64,000 bases of DNA from Paracoccus luteus (GTDB lineage Bacteria; Pseudomonadota; Alphaproteobacteria; Rhodobacterales; Rhodobacteraceae), in the NCBI RefSeq assembly GCF_004522155.1, contig NZ_SDEA01000001.1, forward strand, positions 1 to 64,000, written 5' to 3'. Below are positions 24,992 through 34,598 of the stretch, piece after piece. Positions within the stretch are counted from its first letter, which is position 1. Each line of letters begins with the position of its first letter. Made by a program: the position numbers and the translations under genes. Below the pieces are notes generated by a model. That model made no database searches, had not been told where the DNA came from, and saw nothing but the letters and a program-made list of their open reading frames with translations.

Positions 24992-25726
24992 ATGAACCAG
25001 ATCGACCTTTCCGACCGCCGCGCCGTCGTCACCGGCGGCGCGCAGGGCATCGGCCTTGCCATCGCCCGCCGGTTCGCCGCCAGCGGCGCGACCGTGGAAC
25101 TGTGGGACCGCGAGGCCGCGCGGCTGGACGCCGCCGTGGCCGAAATTGGCCCCGCCGCCAGCGCCCGGGTCGTGGAACTGACCGACGACGCCGCGGTCGC
25201 GGATGCCGCGCGCGCGGCCGGCGCGGTGGACATCCTGGTCAACAACGCCGGGATCACCGGCGGCAACGGCAAGCTGTGGGAACTGGACCCCGCCGTCTGG
25301 CGGCAGGTGATGGAGGTCAACCTGACCGCCCCCTATCTGGTCTGCCGCGCGCTGGTCCCCGGCATGGTCGAACGGGGCTATGGGCGCATCGTCAACGTCG
25401 CCTCCGTCGCGGGGAAAGAGGGCAACCCCAACGCCTCGCATTACTCGGCGTCCAAAGCCGGGGTGATCGCGTTGACCAAGTCGCTGGGCAAGGAACTGGC
25501 GGGCACCGGCGTCATCTGCAACTGCATCACGCCCGCCGCCGCCCGCACGCCGATCTTTGACCAGATGAGCCAGGCGCATATCGACTATATGCTGTCGAAA
25601 ATCCCCCTGAACCGCTTCCTCGAGGTGGACGAGGTCGCGGCCCTTGTCGCGTGGCTGTCGTCGGCGGACTGCAGCTTTTCCACGGGCGCGGTGTTCGACA
25701 TCTCGGGCGGGCGGGCGACCTATTGA
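24992..25726 (+). CDS. SDR family oxidoreductase in the erythronate operon
   Basis: A 244-residue classical SDR with TGGAQGIG, NNAGITGGNG, the catalytic Ser in NVASVAGKEG and YSASKAG. KSLGKELAGTGVICNCITPAAARTPIF is a signature I associate with 3-oxoacyl-reductase-like and sugar-acid SDRs such as those acting on L-rhamnose/L-fucose intermediates. Start: ATG at 24992 after CAGGAGA. It follows the GntR gene and ends on the operator-like palindrome ahead of the ABC importer. The substrate is unknown; a four- or six-carbon polyol or aldonate is likely from context. Confidence 0.75.
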   Translation: MNQIDLSDRRAVVTGGAQGIGLAIARRFAASGATVELWDREAARLDAAVAEIGPAASARVVELTDDAAVADAARAAGAVDILVNNAGITGGNGKLWELDPAVWRQVMEVNLTAPYLVCRALVPGMVERGYGRIVNVASVAGKEGNPNASHYSASKAGVIALTKSLGKELAGTGVICNCITPAAARTPIFDQMSQAHIDYMLSKIPLNRFLEVDEVAALVAWLSSADCSFSTGAVFDISGGRATY

Positions 25727-25735
25727 TGTATACAT
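25726..25735. promoter_or_regulatory. Perfect palindrome ATGTATACAT before the CUT1 importer operon
   Basis: A 10-bp perfect palindrome with the GTATAC core lies at the end of the SDR gene, about 100 bases before the ATPase TTG. It is the best-formed of the sites assigned to the GntR protein at 24172-24966. The remaining gap to 25837 has no gene; it ends in a GGGAGGGG ribosome-binding sequence. Confidence 0.5.
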
Positions 25736-25837
25736 AGTTTCGCGCGCCTGATGTCGGAGTAGGGCAAATAAAGCTTGCGCGGCGGGATGTGCTTTGCAAC
25801 GCTGCCCTGACAACGGATACCCTGGGGAGGGGACTAG

Positions 25838-26896
<1,059 letters not shown>

Positions 26897-26978
26897 CAAG
26901 GCAAACCTGTCGCGCCCGACGAGCGAGGCGCGAAGGACGAAAGGCGGGCCAGTCCGCCGCCAGCACGAGGAGGAATAC

Positions 26979-28310
26979 ATGACGATCGACCGCAGAACGC
27001 TGCTGAAAGGTTCGGCCGCGATGGTGGCGGCGGGCGCGCTGGTCGGGCCGTTCGGGGCCCGCCGCGCCGCCGCGCAGGCCGCAAGCCCCGCCGCCGGCGC
27101 CGCGATGTTCACCCCCGAAGAGGGCGCGTCCCTGCGCCTGCTGCGCTGGGTGCCCTTCGTCAAGGGCGAGGAGGAGGCGTGGAACGCCAACACCAAGGCG
27201 TTCACCGACGCGACCGGCGTGCAGGTCACCATCGACCAGGAAAGCTGGGAGGACGTCCGCCCCAAGGCCGCCGTCGCCGCCAACGTGGGTTCCGGCCCCG
27301 ACATGGTGATGAGCTGGTTCGACGACCCCTTCCAATATCCCGACAAGCTGGTGGACGTGACCGACCTGTGCACCGCATTGGGCGAGGCGCACGGCGGCTG
27401 GTATGACGGGCTGGCGGCCTATGGCCAGCAGGATGGCAAGTGGATTTCCACGCCCCTTTGCGCCATCGGCAACGCCGTCTGCTATCGCGACAGCCACATG
27501 AAGGCGGCGGGTTTCGACCAGTTCCCGGCCGACACCGACGGCTTCCTCGCGCTCTGCACCGCGCTGAAGGAAAAGGGCACGCCGGCCGGTTTCCCGCACG
27601 GCAAGGCGGTGGGCGACGGCAACAACTATGCCCACTGGCTCTTGTGGTCGCACGGCGGGCAGACGGTGAACGAGGCGGGCGAGGTCACGATCAACAGCCC
27701 CGAGACGTTGGCCGCCATCGACTATGCCAAGAAGCTCTACGCGACCTTCATCCCCGGCACGGAAAGCTGGCTGGACATCAACAACAACCGCGCCTTCCTT
27801 GCCGGTGAGGTGTCGCTGACCGCCAACGGCGTGTCGCTGTATTACGCGGCGACGAAAGACCCCGCGATGGCCGAGATCGCTGCCGACATCCGCACGGTGA
27901 ACCTGCCGGTCGGGCCGGTCGGCAAGTCGGTGGAACTGCACCAGACCTCGACCATCTCGATCTTCAACCACTGCAAGTTCCCGAACGCGGCCAAGGCGTA
28001 TCTCGAGTTCATGTATCGGTCGGAAAACATGAACCGCTGGCTTGAGGCCGCCAGCGCCTATTGCTGCCAGGCGCTGAAAGAGTTTGCGGCGAACCCGGTC
28101 TGGACCTCGAACCCGATCCACGCGCCCTATGCCAAGGCATCGGAATCGCTGCGGGTGAACGGCTATGCCGGGCCGCTGGGACCGGCGTCGGCGGGCGCGA
28201 TGGCCGATTACGTGCTGGTCGACATGTTCGCCGAGGCCGTGACCGGCCAGCGCACCCCGGAAGAGGCGATCGCCAACGCCGAACGCCGCCTGCAGCGTTA
28301 CTATCGCTGA
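26979..28310 (+). CDS. Extracellular solute-binding protein of a CUT1 importer, Tat-type signal
   Basis: A 443-residue family 1 binding protein. The N-terminus TIDRRTLLKGSAAMVAAGA has a twin-arginine motif and hydrophobic core, cleaved after about ARRAAAQA, so it is exported folded. The mature protein shows LRLLRWVPFVKGEEEAWNAN, GSGPDMVMSWFDDPFQYP and a C-terminal DMFAEAVTGQRTPEEAIANAE, typical of family 1. A GAGGAGG sequence precedes the ATG. Ligand not identifiable from sequence; the operon suggests erythronate, threonate, erythritol or a related compound. It is followed by a strong hairpin and the permeases. Confidence 0.88.
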   Translation: MTIDRRTLLKGSAAMVAAGALVGPFGARRAAAQAASPAAGAAMFTPEEGASLRLLRWVPFVKGEEEAWNANTKAFTDATGVQVTIDQESWEDVRPKAAVAANVGSGPDMVMSWFDDPFQYPDKLVDVTDLCTALGEAHGGWYDGLAAYGQQDGKWISTPLCAIGNAVCYRDSHMKAAGFDQFPADTDGFLALCTALKEKGTPAGFPHGKAVGDGNNYAHWLLWSHGGQTVNEAGEVTINSPETLAAIDYAKKLYATFIPGTESWLDINNNRAFLAGEVSLTANGVSLYYAATKDPAMAEIAADIRTVNLPVGPVGKSVELHQTSTISIFNHCKFPNAAKAYLEFMYRSENMNRWLEAASAYCCQALKEFAANPVWTSNPIHAPYAKASESLRVNGYAGPLGPASAGAMADYVLVDMFAEAVTGQRTPEEAIANAERRLQRYYR

Positions 28311-28318
28311 TCCGTCGG

Positions 28319-28343
28319 CCGGCGGCGGCCCCGTCGCCGCCGG
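28319..28343. terminator. Intercistronic hairpin after the binding-protein gene
   Basis: CCGGCGGCG (28319-28327) and CGCCGCCGG (28335-28343) form a perfect 9-bp stem with a 7-base loop, starting 8 bases after the stop. No T-run follows, so it more likely stabilises the upstream message or attenuates read-through into the permeases than ends transcription. Confidence 0.55.
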
Positions 28344-28370
28344 TCCCCCGCACGCATGCCGGAAATCCCC

Positions 28371-29315
28371 ATGACCAGATCGTCCGCCACCGACGACGCA
28401 GCGCAGCGCAGGCCGGGCCTGATGGCGCGGCTGTCCCAAAGCCGCAACGGGTTGGGCTTTCTGTTCATGCTGCCCGCCGCGATCTTTCTGCTGTTCTTCC
28501 TGACCTATCCGCTGGGCCTTGGCGTCTGGCTGGGGTTCACCGACACCAAGATCGGCCGCAGCGGCGTCTTTGTCGGGCTTGAGAATTACCGCTGGCTGTT
28601 CGACGACCCGGTGTTCTGGCTCGCGGTGTTCAACACGCTGTTCTACACCGTGTTCGCGTCGATCGCGAAATTCGCGCTGGGCCTGTGGCTGGCGATGCTG
28701 CTGAACCGGCACCTGCCGTTCAAGAACTTTTTCCGCGCCATCATCCTGCTGCCCTGGGTGGTGCCCACGGTGCTGTCGGCGATGGCCTTCTGGTGGATCT
28801 TCGACAGCCAGTTTTCCATCATCTCGTGGGTGCTGATGCGGACCGGGTTCATCGACGCGCCGATCAACTTTCTGGGCGACCCGTGGAACGCGCGCTGGTC
28901 GGTGATCGCGGCCAACATCTGGCGCGGCATCCCGTTCGTCGCCATCTCGCTGCTGGCCGGGCTGCAGACCATCCCGCAGTCGCTGAACGAGGCCGCGGCC
29001 ATCGACGGCGCGACGCCGTGGCAGCGTTTCACCAAGGTCACGCTGCCGCTGCTGACCCCGATCATCGCGGTGGTGATGACGTTCTCGGTGCTGTTCACCT
29101 TCACCGATTTCCAGCTGATCTATGTGCTGACCCGCGGCGGGCCGGTGAACGCCACCCACCTGATGGCCACGCTGTCGTTCCAGCGCGCCATCCCCGGCGG
29201 CCAGCTGGGCGAGGGGGCGGCCATCGCGGTGGCCATGATCCCGTTCCTGCTGGCGGCGATCCTGTTCAGCTTTTTCGGCCTGCAGCGCCGCAAGTGGCAG
29301 CAGGGCAACGATTGA
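28371..29315 (+). CDS. Sugar ABC transporter permease (MalF/UgpA type)
   Basis: A 314-residue inner-membrane permease with six predicted helices. The coupling loop to the ATPase is EAAAIDGATPWQRFTKVTLP. FMLPAAIFLLFFLTYPLGLGVWLGFTD at the N-terminus and SVLFTFTDFQLIYVLTRGGP near the end are standard for the MalF-like half. I chose the ATG at 28371 (MTRSSATDD), after GGAAATCCCC, over one 15 bases earlier. It follows the binding-protein gene and hairpin and precedes the second permease by 12 bases. Confidence 0.88.
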   Translation: MTRSSATDDAAQRRPGLMARLSQSRNGLGFLFMLPAAIFLLFFLTYPLGLGVWLGFTDTKIGRSGVFVGLENYRWLFDDPVFWLAVFNTLFYTVFASIAKFALGLWLAMLLNRHLPFKNFFRAIILLPWVVPTVLSAMAFWWIFDSQFSIISWVLMRTGFIDAPINFLGDPWNARWSVIAANIWRGIPFVAISLLAGLQTIPQSLNEAAAIDGATPWQRFTKVTLPLLTPIIAVVMTFSVLFTFTDFQLIYVLTRGGPVNATHLMATLSFQRAIPGGQLGEGAAIAVAMIPFLLAAILFSFFGLQRRKWQQGND

Positions 29316-29327
29316 AAGGGGCGCATC

Positions 29328-30200
29328 ATGGCGACCGAGGATAATGTCAGCGCGCTGGAACAGTTCGAAAGCCCGGCCCGCCGCATCCTGATGGTCTGGC
29401 TGCCGCTGGCGGTGTTCGTCTTCGTTCTGCTGTTCCCGTTCTACTGGATGGCGATCACGGCGGTCAAACCGGACAACCAGCTGACCGACTACAACAACTA
29501 CAGCCCGTTCTGGGTGGTCGGGCCGACGCTGGATCACATCAGGTTCCTGCTGTTCGAGACGACCTATCCCCGCTGGATGTGGAACACGGTGATCGTGTCG
29601 GTCGCGTCCACCGTGATCTCGCTGGTGGCGGCGGTGCTGGCCGCCTATGCGATCGAGCGGCTGCGCTTTCGCGGGTCGCGCGTCACCGGGCTGCTGATCT
29701 TTCTGGCCTATCTGGTGCCGCCGTCGATCCTGTTCATCCCGCTGGCCTTCATCGTGTTCCAGGTCGGCATCTTCGACTCGCGCCTCGCGCTGATCCTGAC
29801 CTATCCGACCTTCCTGATCCCGTTCTGCACCTGGCTGCTGATGGGCTATTTCCGGTCGATCCCGTATGAGCTTGAGGAATCCGCCCTGGTGGACGGCGCA
29901 ACGCGCTGGCAGATCCTGACCAAGATCGTCCTGCCGCTGGCGGTGCCGGGGCTGATCTCGGCCGGCATCTTCGCCTTTACGCTGTCGTGGAACGAGTTCA
30001 TCTATGCGCTGACCTTCATTTCCAGTTCCGAAAACAAGACCGTGCCGGTGGGGGTGCTGACGGAACTGGTGCGGGGCGACATCTATGAATGGGGCGCGCT
30101 GATGTCGGGGGCGCTGCTGGGTTCGCTGCCGGTGGTGATCCTGTATTCGTTCTTCGTGGATTATTACGTCTCGTCGATGACCGGGGCCGTCAAGGAATGA
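29328..30200 (+). CDS. Sugar ABC transporter permease (MalG/UgpE type)
   Basis: A 290-residue permease, the second half of the channel. Six helices; the EAA loop is EESALVDGATRWQILTKIVLP. The N-terminus VLLFPFYWMAITAVKPDNQL and the penultimate ISAGIFAFTLSWNEFIYALTF are standard MalG features. It begins 12 bases after the first permease, with GAAAGGGG upstream, and precedes otnK by 34 bases, which ties import directly to sugar-acid catabolism. Confidence 0.88.
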   Translation: MATEDNVSALEQFESPARRILMVWLPLAVFVFVLLFPFYWMAITAVKPDNQLTDYNNYSPFWVVGPTLDHIRFLLFETTYPRWMWNTVIVSVASTVISLVAAVLAAYAIERLRFRGSRVTGLLIFLAYLVPPSILFIPLAFIVFQVGIFDSRLALILTYPTFLIPFCTWLLMGYFRSIPYELEESALVDGATRWQILTKIVLPLAVPGLISAGIFAFTLSWNEFIYALTFISSSENKTVPVGVLTELVRGDIYEWGALMSGALLGSLPVVILYSFFVDYYVSSMTGAVKE

Positions 30201-30234
30201 CGGTGTGGCGCGCCGCTGCGCCCGGTGGCGCGGC

Positions 30235-31503
30235 ATGACCCCGGCGCTGGGCTGCATCGCCGATGACGTGACCGGCGCGTCCGATCTGGCCGCGCTGCTG
30301 GCGCGCAGCGGGGCGCGCGTCTCGCTGCGCTTTGGCGTGCCGGACGCGGACGAGGATGCCGACGAGATCGAGGTCATCGCGCTGAAGATCCGCACCGTGC
30401 CGGTGGCCGAGGCCGTCGCGCAGGCACGGGCGGCGCTGGGCTGGCTGCGCGCGGCCGGGGCGCGGCGGTTCTTCTGGAAATACTGCTCGACCTTCGACAG
30501 CACCCCGCAGGGCAACATCGGCCCCGTGGCCGAGGCGCTGACGGCCGATCTGGGCGCGCCCGCCACGATCTATGCGCCGTCATTTCCCGAAAACGGCCGC
30601 ACCGTCTGGATGGGCAACCTGTTCGTCGGCCGCCAGCCGCTGGCCGAAAGCCCGATGCGCGACCACCCGCTGACGCCCATGCGCGACAGCGACCTGACGC
30701 GGCTGCTGGGCCGCCAGGTGCGCGGCCGGGTCGGGCTGGTGGACGGGCCGACCGTGGCGCAGGGGCCGGACGCGATCCGCGCGGCGTTCGACGCGGCCGT
30801 GGCGGACGGCGTGGCGCATGTCGTCGCCGACGCGGTGGATGACGCCGGGCTGGACGCCATCGCCGCGGCCTGCGCGGACCTGCCGCTGCTGACCGGGGGC
30901 AGCGCGCTGGCCCGCCCGCTGCCGGCCCTGCTGCGCGCGGCGGGCGAACTGGCGCCGCCGGCGGCGGCCGCATCGCTGGCGCTGCCGGCCGGTCCGGCGC
31001 TGGTGCTGTCGGGCAGCTGTTCTGCAATGACGCGCCGGCAGGTCGCCGCGATGATCGACGCGGGCGCCCCGGCCCTGCGGCTGGACCCGCTGGCCATCGC
31101 GCGGGACGGCATCGCCGCGGCCCGCGACTGGCTGGCCGCACAGACGCCCGACCGCCCTGCGCTGGTCTATGCCACCGCCGACCCCGACGCCGTGCGGCAG
31201 GCGCAGGACCGGCTGGGGCGCGAGGCTGCGGGCAGCCTGGTCGAGGATGCGATGGCGCGCCTGGCGCAGGACGCCCGCGCCCGCGGCGTCACCCGCATCG
31301 TCGTCGCGGGCGGCGAGACGTCGGGCGCGGTCGTGGCGGCGCTGGGCGTGCGGCGGCTGGCGATCGGACGCGAGATCGCGCCCGGGGTGCCGTGGACGCG
31401 GGCGCAGGATGCGGCGGGGCCGTTCGGGCTGGCGCTGAAATCCGGCAACTTCGGCGGCCCGGAGTTCTTTGCGCAGGCGCTGGCGGCGGCCTCAGCGGCC
31501 TAG
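30235..31503 (+). CDS. otnK: 3-oxo-tetronate kinase OtnK (DUF1537 family)
   Basis: A 422-residue kinase of the four-carbon acid sugar kinase family. The N-terminal domain has LGCIADDVTGASDLAALLARSG, FWKYCSTFDSTPQGNIGP and PATIYAPSFPENGRTVW; the C-terminal nucleotide-binding domain has LSGSCSAMTRRQ and VAGGETSGAVV, then PGVPWT and LALKSGNFGG. OtnK phosphorylates 3-oxo-tetronate at O4 before decarboxylation by OtnC. The ATG at 30235 gives the standard start. Its last 12 bases overlap otnI, which runs the other way. Confidence 0.9.
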   Translation: MTPALGCIADDVTGASDLAALLARSGARVSLRFGVPDADEDADEIEVIALKIRTVPVAEAVAQARAALGWLRAAGARRFFWKYCSTFDSTPQGNIGPVAEALTADLGAPATIYAPSFPENGRTVWMGNLFVGRQPLAESPMRDHPLTPMRDSDLTRLLGRQVRGRVGLVDGPTVAQGPDAIRAAFDAAVADGVAHVVADAVDDAGLDAIAAACADLPLLTGGSALARPLPALLRAAGELAPPAAAASLALPAGPALVLSGSCSAMTRRQVAAMIDAGAPALRLDPLAIARDGIAAARDWLAAQTPDRPALVYATADPDAVRQAQDRLGREAAGSLVEDAMARLAQDARARGVTRIVVAGGETSGAVVAALGVRRLAIGREIAPGVPWTRAQDAAGPFGLALKSGNFGGPEFFAQALAAASAA

Positions 31504-32247
31504 CGTCGCCATCCACCCCAGCGAGGCGTCGGTGTCCCCCGGCGGCCGGTATTCCGCGCCCACCGGCCGGGTCCAGCCGATGTCGTCCAGCACCGCGCAG
31601 ATGTGGCGGTAATCCAGCTCTCCGTGATCGGGCGCGCCGCGGTCGGGGACGGCGGCGACCTGCACATGGCCGATGATGCCCGCCATGTCGCGCAGGCGGC
31701 GCGTGATGTCGCCGTCCACGATCTGCAGGTGATAGCAGTCGAACATCAGTTTCAGGTTGGGCCGCCCCAGCGCGCCGATCAGCGCCGCCGCCTGATCCGA
31801 TCCGCGCAGGAAACAGCCGGGCGCGTCGCGGGGGTTCAGCGGCTCGATCAGCACGGTCAACTCGGGGGCGCTGTCGCAGGCGTGGGCCAGGCTGGCGCGG
31901 AACGCGGCATCGGCGGCGGGACCATCCGCCACGCCCGCCATGACGTGGATCGCGCCCGCGCCGATGGCGCGGGCATAGGCGATGGTGGCGTCGATCTCGG
32001 CCCGCGCCTCGGCCTCGCGCCCCGGCAGGGCGGACAGCCCGTTTTCGCCCGGCCGCCCGCGCCGCGTGTTCATCCCCAGCATCGCAAGGCCGGTGTCCGC
32101 CAGCGCCGCGGCGATCGCATCCGGCGGCGTGTCATGGGGCCAGTGACATTCGACCGCGTCGAACCCCGCCGCCGCCGCCGCGCGGATCGCGCCGGGCAGC
32201 GGCCGGTCCGCCCACAGAAAGCCCAGATTGGCGGAAAATCGCGTCAT
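31492..32247 (-). CDS. otnI: 2-oxo-tetronate isomerase OtnI (hydroxypyruvate isomerase family)
   Basis: A 251-residue TIM-barrel isomerase. MTRFSANLGFLWADRPLPGAI, the metal site residues in VLIEPLNPRDAPG, LMFDCYHLQIVDGD and HVQVAAVPDRGAPDHGELDY are all typical of the Hyi/OtnI family. It converts 2-oxo-tetronate, from DenD, into 3-oxo-tetronate for OtnK. Start: ATG at 32245-32247, overlapping the otnC stop (ATGA). Hydroxypyruvate isomerase proper is an alternative, but the neighbours denD, otnK and otnC favour OtnI. Confidence 0.88.
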   Translation of the reverse strand: MTRFSANLGFLWADRPLPGAIRAAAAAGFDAVECHWPHDTPPDAIAAALADTGLAMLGMNTRRGRPGENGLSALPGREAEARAEIDATIAYARAIGAGAIHVMAGVADGPAADAAFRASLAHACDSAPELTVLIEPLNPRDAPGCFLRGSDQAAALIGALGRPNLKLMFDCYHLQIVDGDITRRLRDMAGIIGHVQVAAVPDRGAPDHGELDYRHICAVLDDIGWTRPVGAEYRPPGDTDASLGWMATLGR

Positions 32248-32897
32248 GTGTCCCACTCGATCCGGTGAACGGCGACAAGGTCGGCCACCTGTTCGGGCGT
32301 CAGCAGCCGGGGCGACAGCCCGCGGGTCAGCAGCGCCAGCCGGGCGGTCGCCTCAAGCTCTTCGATGGCGTTGCAGGCGGCCTCGATGCTGCGGCCCGCG
32401 ACGACCGGGCCGTGGTTGGCCAGCAGCACCGCCGCGCGCTTGCCGCCCAGACCCCGCACCGCGTCGCCCATCGCCGCGTCGCCGGGGCGGAAATAGGGCA
32501 GCAGCCGCACCCGCCCCAGCTGCATGATCGCATAGGGCGTGATCGGCGGCAGCACGTCGTCGGGGTCGATGCCGGGCAGGGTGGACAGCGCGACGGCATG
32601 GCAGGAATGCAGATGCACGACGGCACCCGCCGACTGCCGCGTGGCATAGAATGCGGCGTGCAGCGCCATTTCCTTGGTCGGCGGATCGCCGTCCACTTGC
32701 CGCCCCGCCGCGTCGAACCGCGCCAGCCGCGCCGGGTCCAGCCGGCCAAAGCTTGTGCCCGTCGGCGACACGATCAGCCCGCCATCCTCCGTCCGGGCCG
32801 AGATGTTGCCCGTCGATCCATGCGTCGCGCCGCGGGAAAACAGCGACGCGGCCATGTCGCACAGCGTCTCGCGCAGGCGGGTTTCGGCGGGGGACAT
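32244..32897 (-). CDS. otnC: 3-oxo-tetronate 4-phosphate decarboxylase OtnC (class II aldolase family)
   Basis: A 217-residue class II aldolase/adducin-family enzyme. HGSTGNISART and SPTGTSFGRL bind the phosphate group; the metal histidines lie in VVHLHSCHAVAL and LLANHGPVVAG. OtnC decarboxylates 3-oxo-tetronate 4-phosphate to dihydroxyacetone phosphate, ending the erythronate route. It is coupled to otnI downstream and lies 12 bases after the aldehyde dehydrogenase gene, so the three probably share a promoter. Confidence 0.9.
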   Translation of the reverse strand: MSPAETRLRETLCDMAASLFSRGATHGSTGNISARTEDGGLIVSPTGTSFGRLDPARLARFDAAGRQVDGDPPTKEMALHAAFYATRQSAGAVVHLHSCHAVALSTLPGIDPDDVLPPITPYAIMQLGRVRLLPYFRPGDAAMGDAVRGLGGKRAAVLLANHGPVVAGRSIEAACNAIEELEATARLALLTRGLSPRLLTPEQVADLVAVHRIEWDT

Positions 32898-32909
32898 CGG
32901 GCCGCCCCG

Positions 32910-34424
32910 TCAGCCCGCCAGATCGGCGGGCATCATATAGTCGGGCAGGTTCTGGAAACACACCGGCCGCAGGAAGCGGCGGATCGACAGCGTGCCGACG
33001 CTGGTCGCGCCAAAGTTGGTGCTGGCCGGATAGGGGCCGCCGTGGACCATCGCGTCCGCGACCTCGACCCCGGTCGGAAAGCCGTTGGCCAGCACCCGCC
33101 CCGCCTTGCGCGCCAACAGCGGCAGCAGGCGGCGCGCCAGTTCGGCGTCGCCCGCGTCGGTCTGCAGCGTGGCGGTCAGCTGGCCGGGAAAGCCGCGCGC
33201 GATGCGTTCCATGTCGGCGCCCGAGGCGGCGCGGACGACCAGCCCCAGCGGGCCGAACACCTCTTCGGCCAGATGATCCTCGCCCAGGAATGCGTCGGCC
33301 GTCGTCTCATACAGGTTGGGCGCGGCGTTGCGCCCCTCGCTGGGCGATGTCGCCACGGCGGTCACGGCGTTGCTGCGGCCCATGCGCTCGACCCCCTCGC
33401 GATAGGCCTTGGCGATGCCCTGCGTCAGCATGGTCTGGGGGGCGACCTGTTCCAGCGCGGCGCGCGCGGCGGCGACCAGCCGGTCGGCGTCGGGCCCGTC
33501 CATGACAACCGCGATGCCGGGGTTGGTGCAGAACTGGCCCGCGCCCATCGTCAGCGACGCGGCCCAACCGGCGCCGATCTCGTCCGCGCGGGCGGCGGCG
33601 GCGGGCAGCACGAACATCGGGTTCACCGACCCCAGTTCCCCAAAGAACGGGATCGGCTCGGGTCGGGCGGCGCACAGGTCAAAGAGCGCCCGTCCCCCCG
33701 CCAGCGACCCGGTGAAGCCCACGGCCTTGATGCGCGGGTCGGTCACCAGCGCCTCGCCGACCTTGCGGTCGCCGCCCTGGATCAGGGCAAAGACGCCTGC
33801 GGGCATGCCGGTGCGCAGGATGGCGGCCAGCACCGCCTCGGCCACGATCTCGGCGGTGCCGGGGTGGGCGGAATGGCCCTTGACGACGACCGGGCAGCCT
33901 GCGGCCAGCGCCGCCGCCGTGTCGCCCCCGGCGGTCGAGAAGGCCAGCGGAAAGTTCGACGCGCCGAACACCGCGACCGGCCCGACCGGCAACTGGATCA
34001 CCCGCAATTCCGGGCGCGGGGCGGGCTGGCGGTCGGGCAGGGCGGCATCGACGCGGCGGTCGAGATAGTCGCCCTTGCGGATGTGGTCCGCGAACAGCCG
34101 CAGCTGCCCGGTCGTGCGCCCGCGTTCCCCGTTCAGCCGCGCCGCCGGCAGGCCGCTTTCCTGCGTGCCGATTTCGATGATGGCGTCGGCCCGCGCCTCG
34201 ATCTCGTCGGCGATGGCGTCAAGGAATGCGGCGCGGTCGGTGCGCGTGGTGGCGGCAAAGGCGTCGAACGCGGCATCGGCCGCGGCGCAGGCCTGCGCGA
34301 CCAGCTCCGGCGTGCCGACGGCAAAGTCATGCGCCGGCCCGTGCGCCGGGTCCGAGGCGAAGCTGCGGTCCCCCCCGACCCACTGGCCGTCGATCAGGTG
34401 CTTGCCGTGCGGGGTGAATGTCAT
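32910..34424 (-). CDS. 2-oxoglutarate semialdehyde (2,5-dioxovalerate) dehydrogenase
   Basis: A 504-residue aldehyde dehydrogenase. The catalytic cysteine is Cys299 (GQFCTNPG), the general base Glu263 (ELGSVNP), and the cofactor motif FTGSLAGG. The KGSADH subgroup marks are PVGPVAVFGASNFPLAFSTAGGD and GLPAARLNGERGRT. It oxidises 2-oxoglutarate semialdehyde to 2-oxoglutarate, the last step of the Weimberg-type oxidative pentose route and of glucarate/galactarate use. It fits the KDA dehydratase and XylX-like genes nearby. ATG at 34422-34424; first gene of the minus-strand unit with otnC and otnI. Confidence 0.87.
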   Translation of the reverse strand: MTFTPHGKHLIDGQWVGGDRSFASDPAHGPAHDFAVGTPELVAQACAAADAAFDAFAATTRTDRAAFLDAIADEIEARADAIIEIGTQESGLPAARLNGERGRTTGQLRLFADHIRKGDYLDRRVDAALPDRQPAPRPELRVIQLPVGPVAVFGASNFPLAFSTAGGDTAAALAAGCPVVVKGHSAHPGTAEIVAEAVLAAILRTGMPAGVFALIQGGDRKVGEALVTDPRIKAVGFTGSLAGGRALFDLCAARPEPIPFFGELGSVNPMFVLPAAAARADEIGAGWAASLTMGAGQFCTNPGIAVVMDGPDADRLVAAARAALEQVAPQTMLTQGIAKAYREGVERMGRSNAVTAVATSPSEGRNAAPNLYETTADAFLGEDHLAEEVFGPLGLVVRAASGADMERIARGFPGQLTATLQTDAGDAELARRLLPLLARKAGRVLANGFPTGVEVADAMVHGGPYPASTNFGATSVGTLSIRRFLRPVCFQNLPDYMMPADLAG

Positions 34425-34494
34425 CGCGATCTCCTGCTTGCATGGGGGGCGGCGGGCGGTCAGCCTGACATGGCGGGTCGCGGGCGGTAAGTCA

Positions 34495-34512
34495 AATCTG
34501 GTATGCCAGATT
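34495..34512. promoter_or_regulatory. 18-bp near-palindrome with GGTATGCC core in a divergent promoter
   Basis: AATCTGGTATGCCAGATT is symmetric except at the centre (16 of 18). It lies in the gap between the semialdehyde dehydrogenase (minus) and the FAH hydrolase (plus). Its TGGTATGCCA core resembles ATGGTATACCAT at 36350-36361, so both are probably operators of the GntR protein at 35558-36307. Confidence 0.6.
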
Positions 34513-34598
34513 GCGCCGCCCGGCGTGCTTGCATAGGCTGCGGGCGAGCCGACAGGGCGCGCGCGGACGCCAGCCGCGCGCAATCAAGGAGGAATGGC

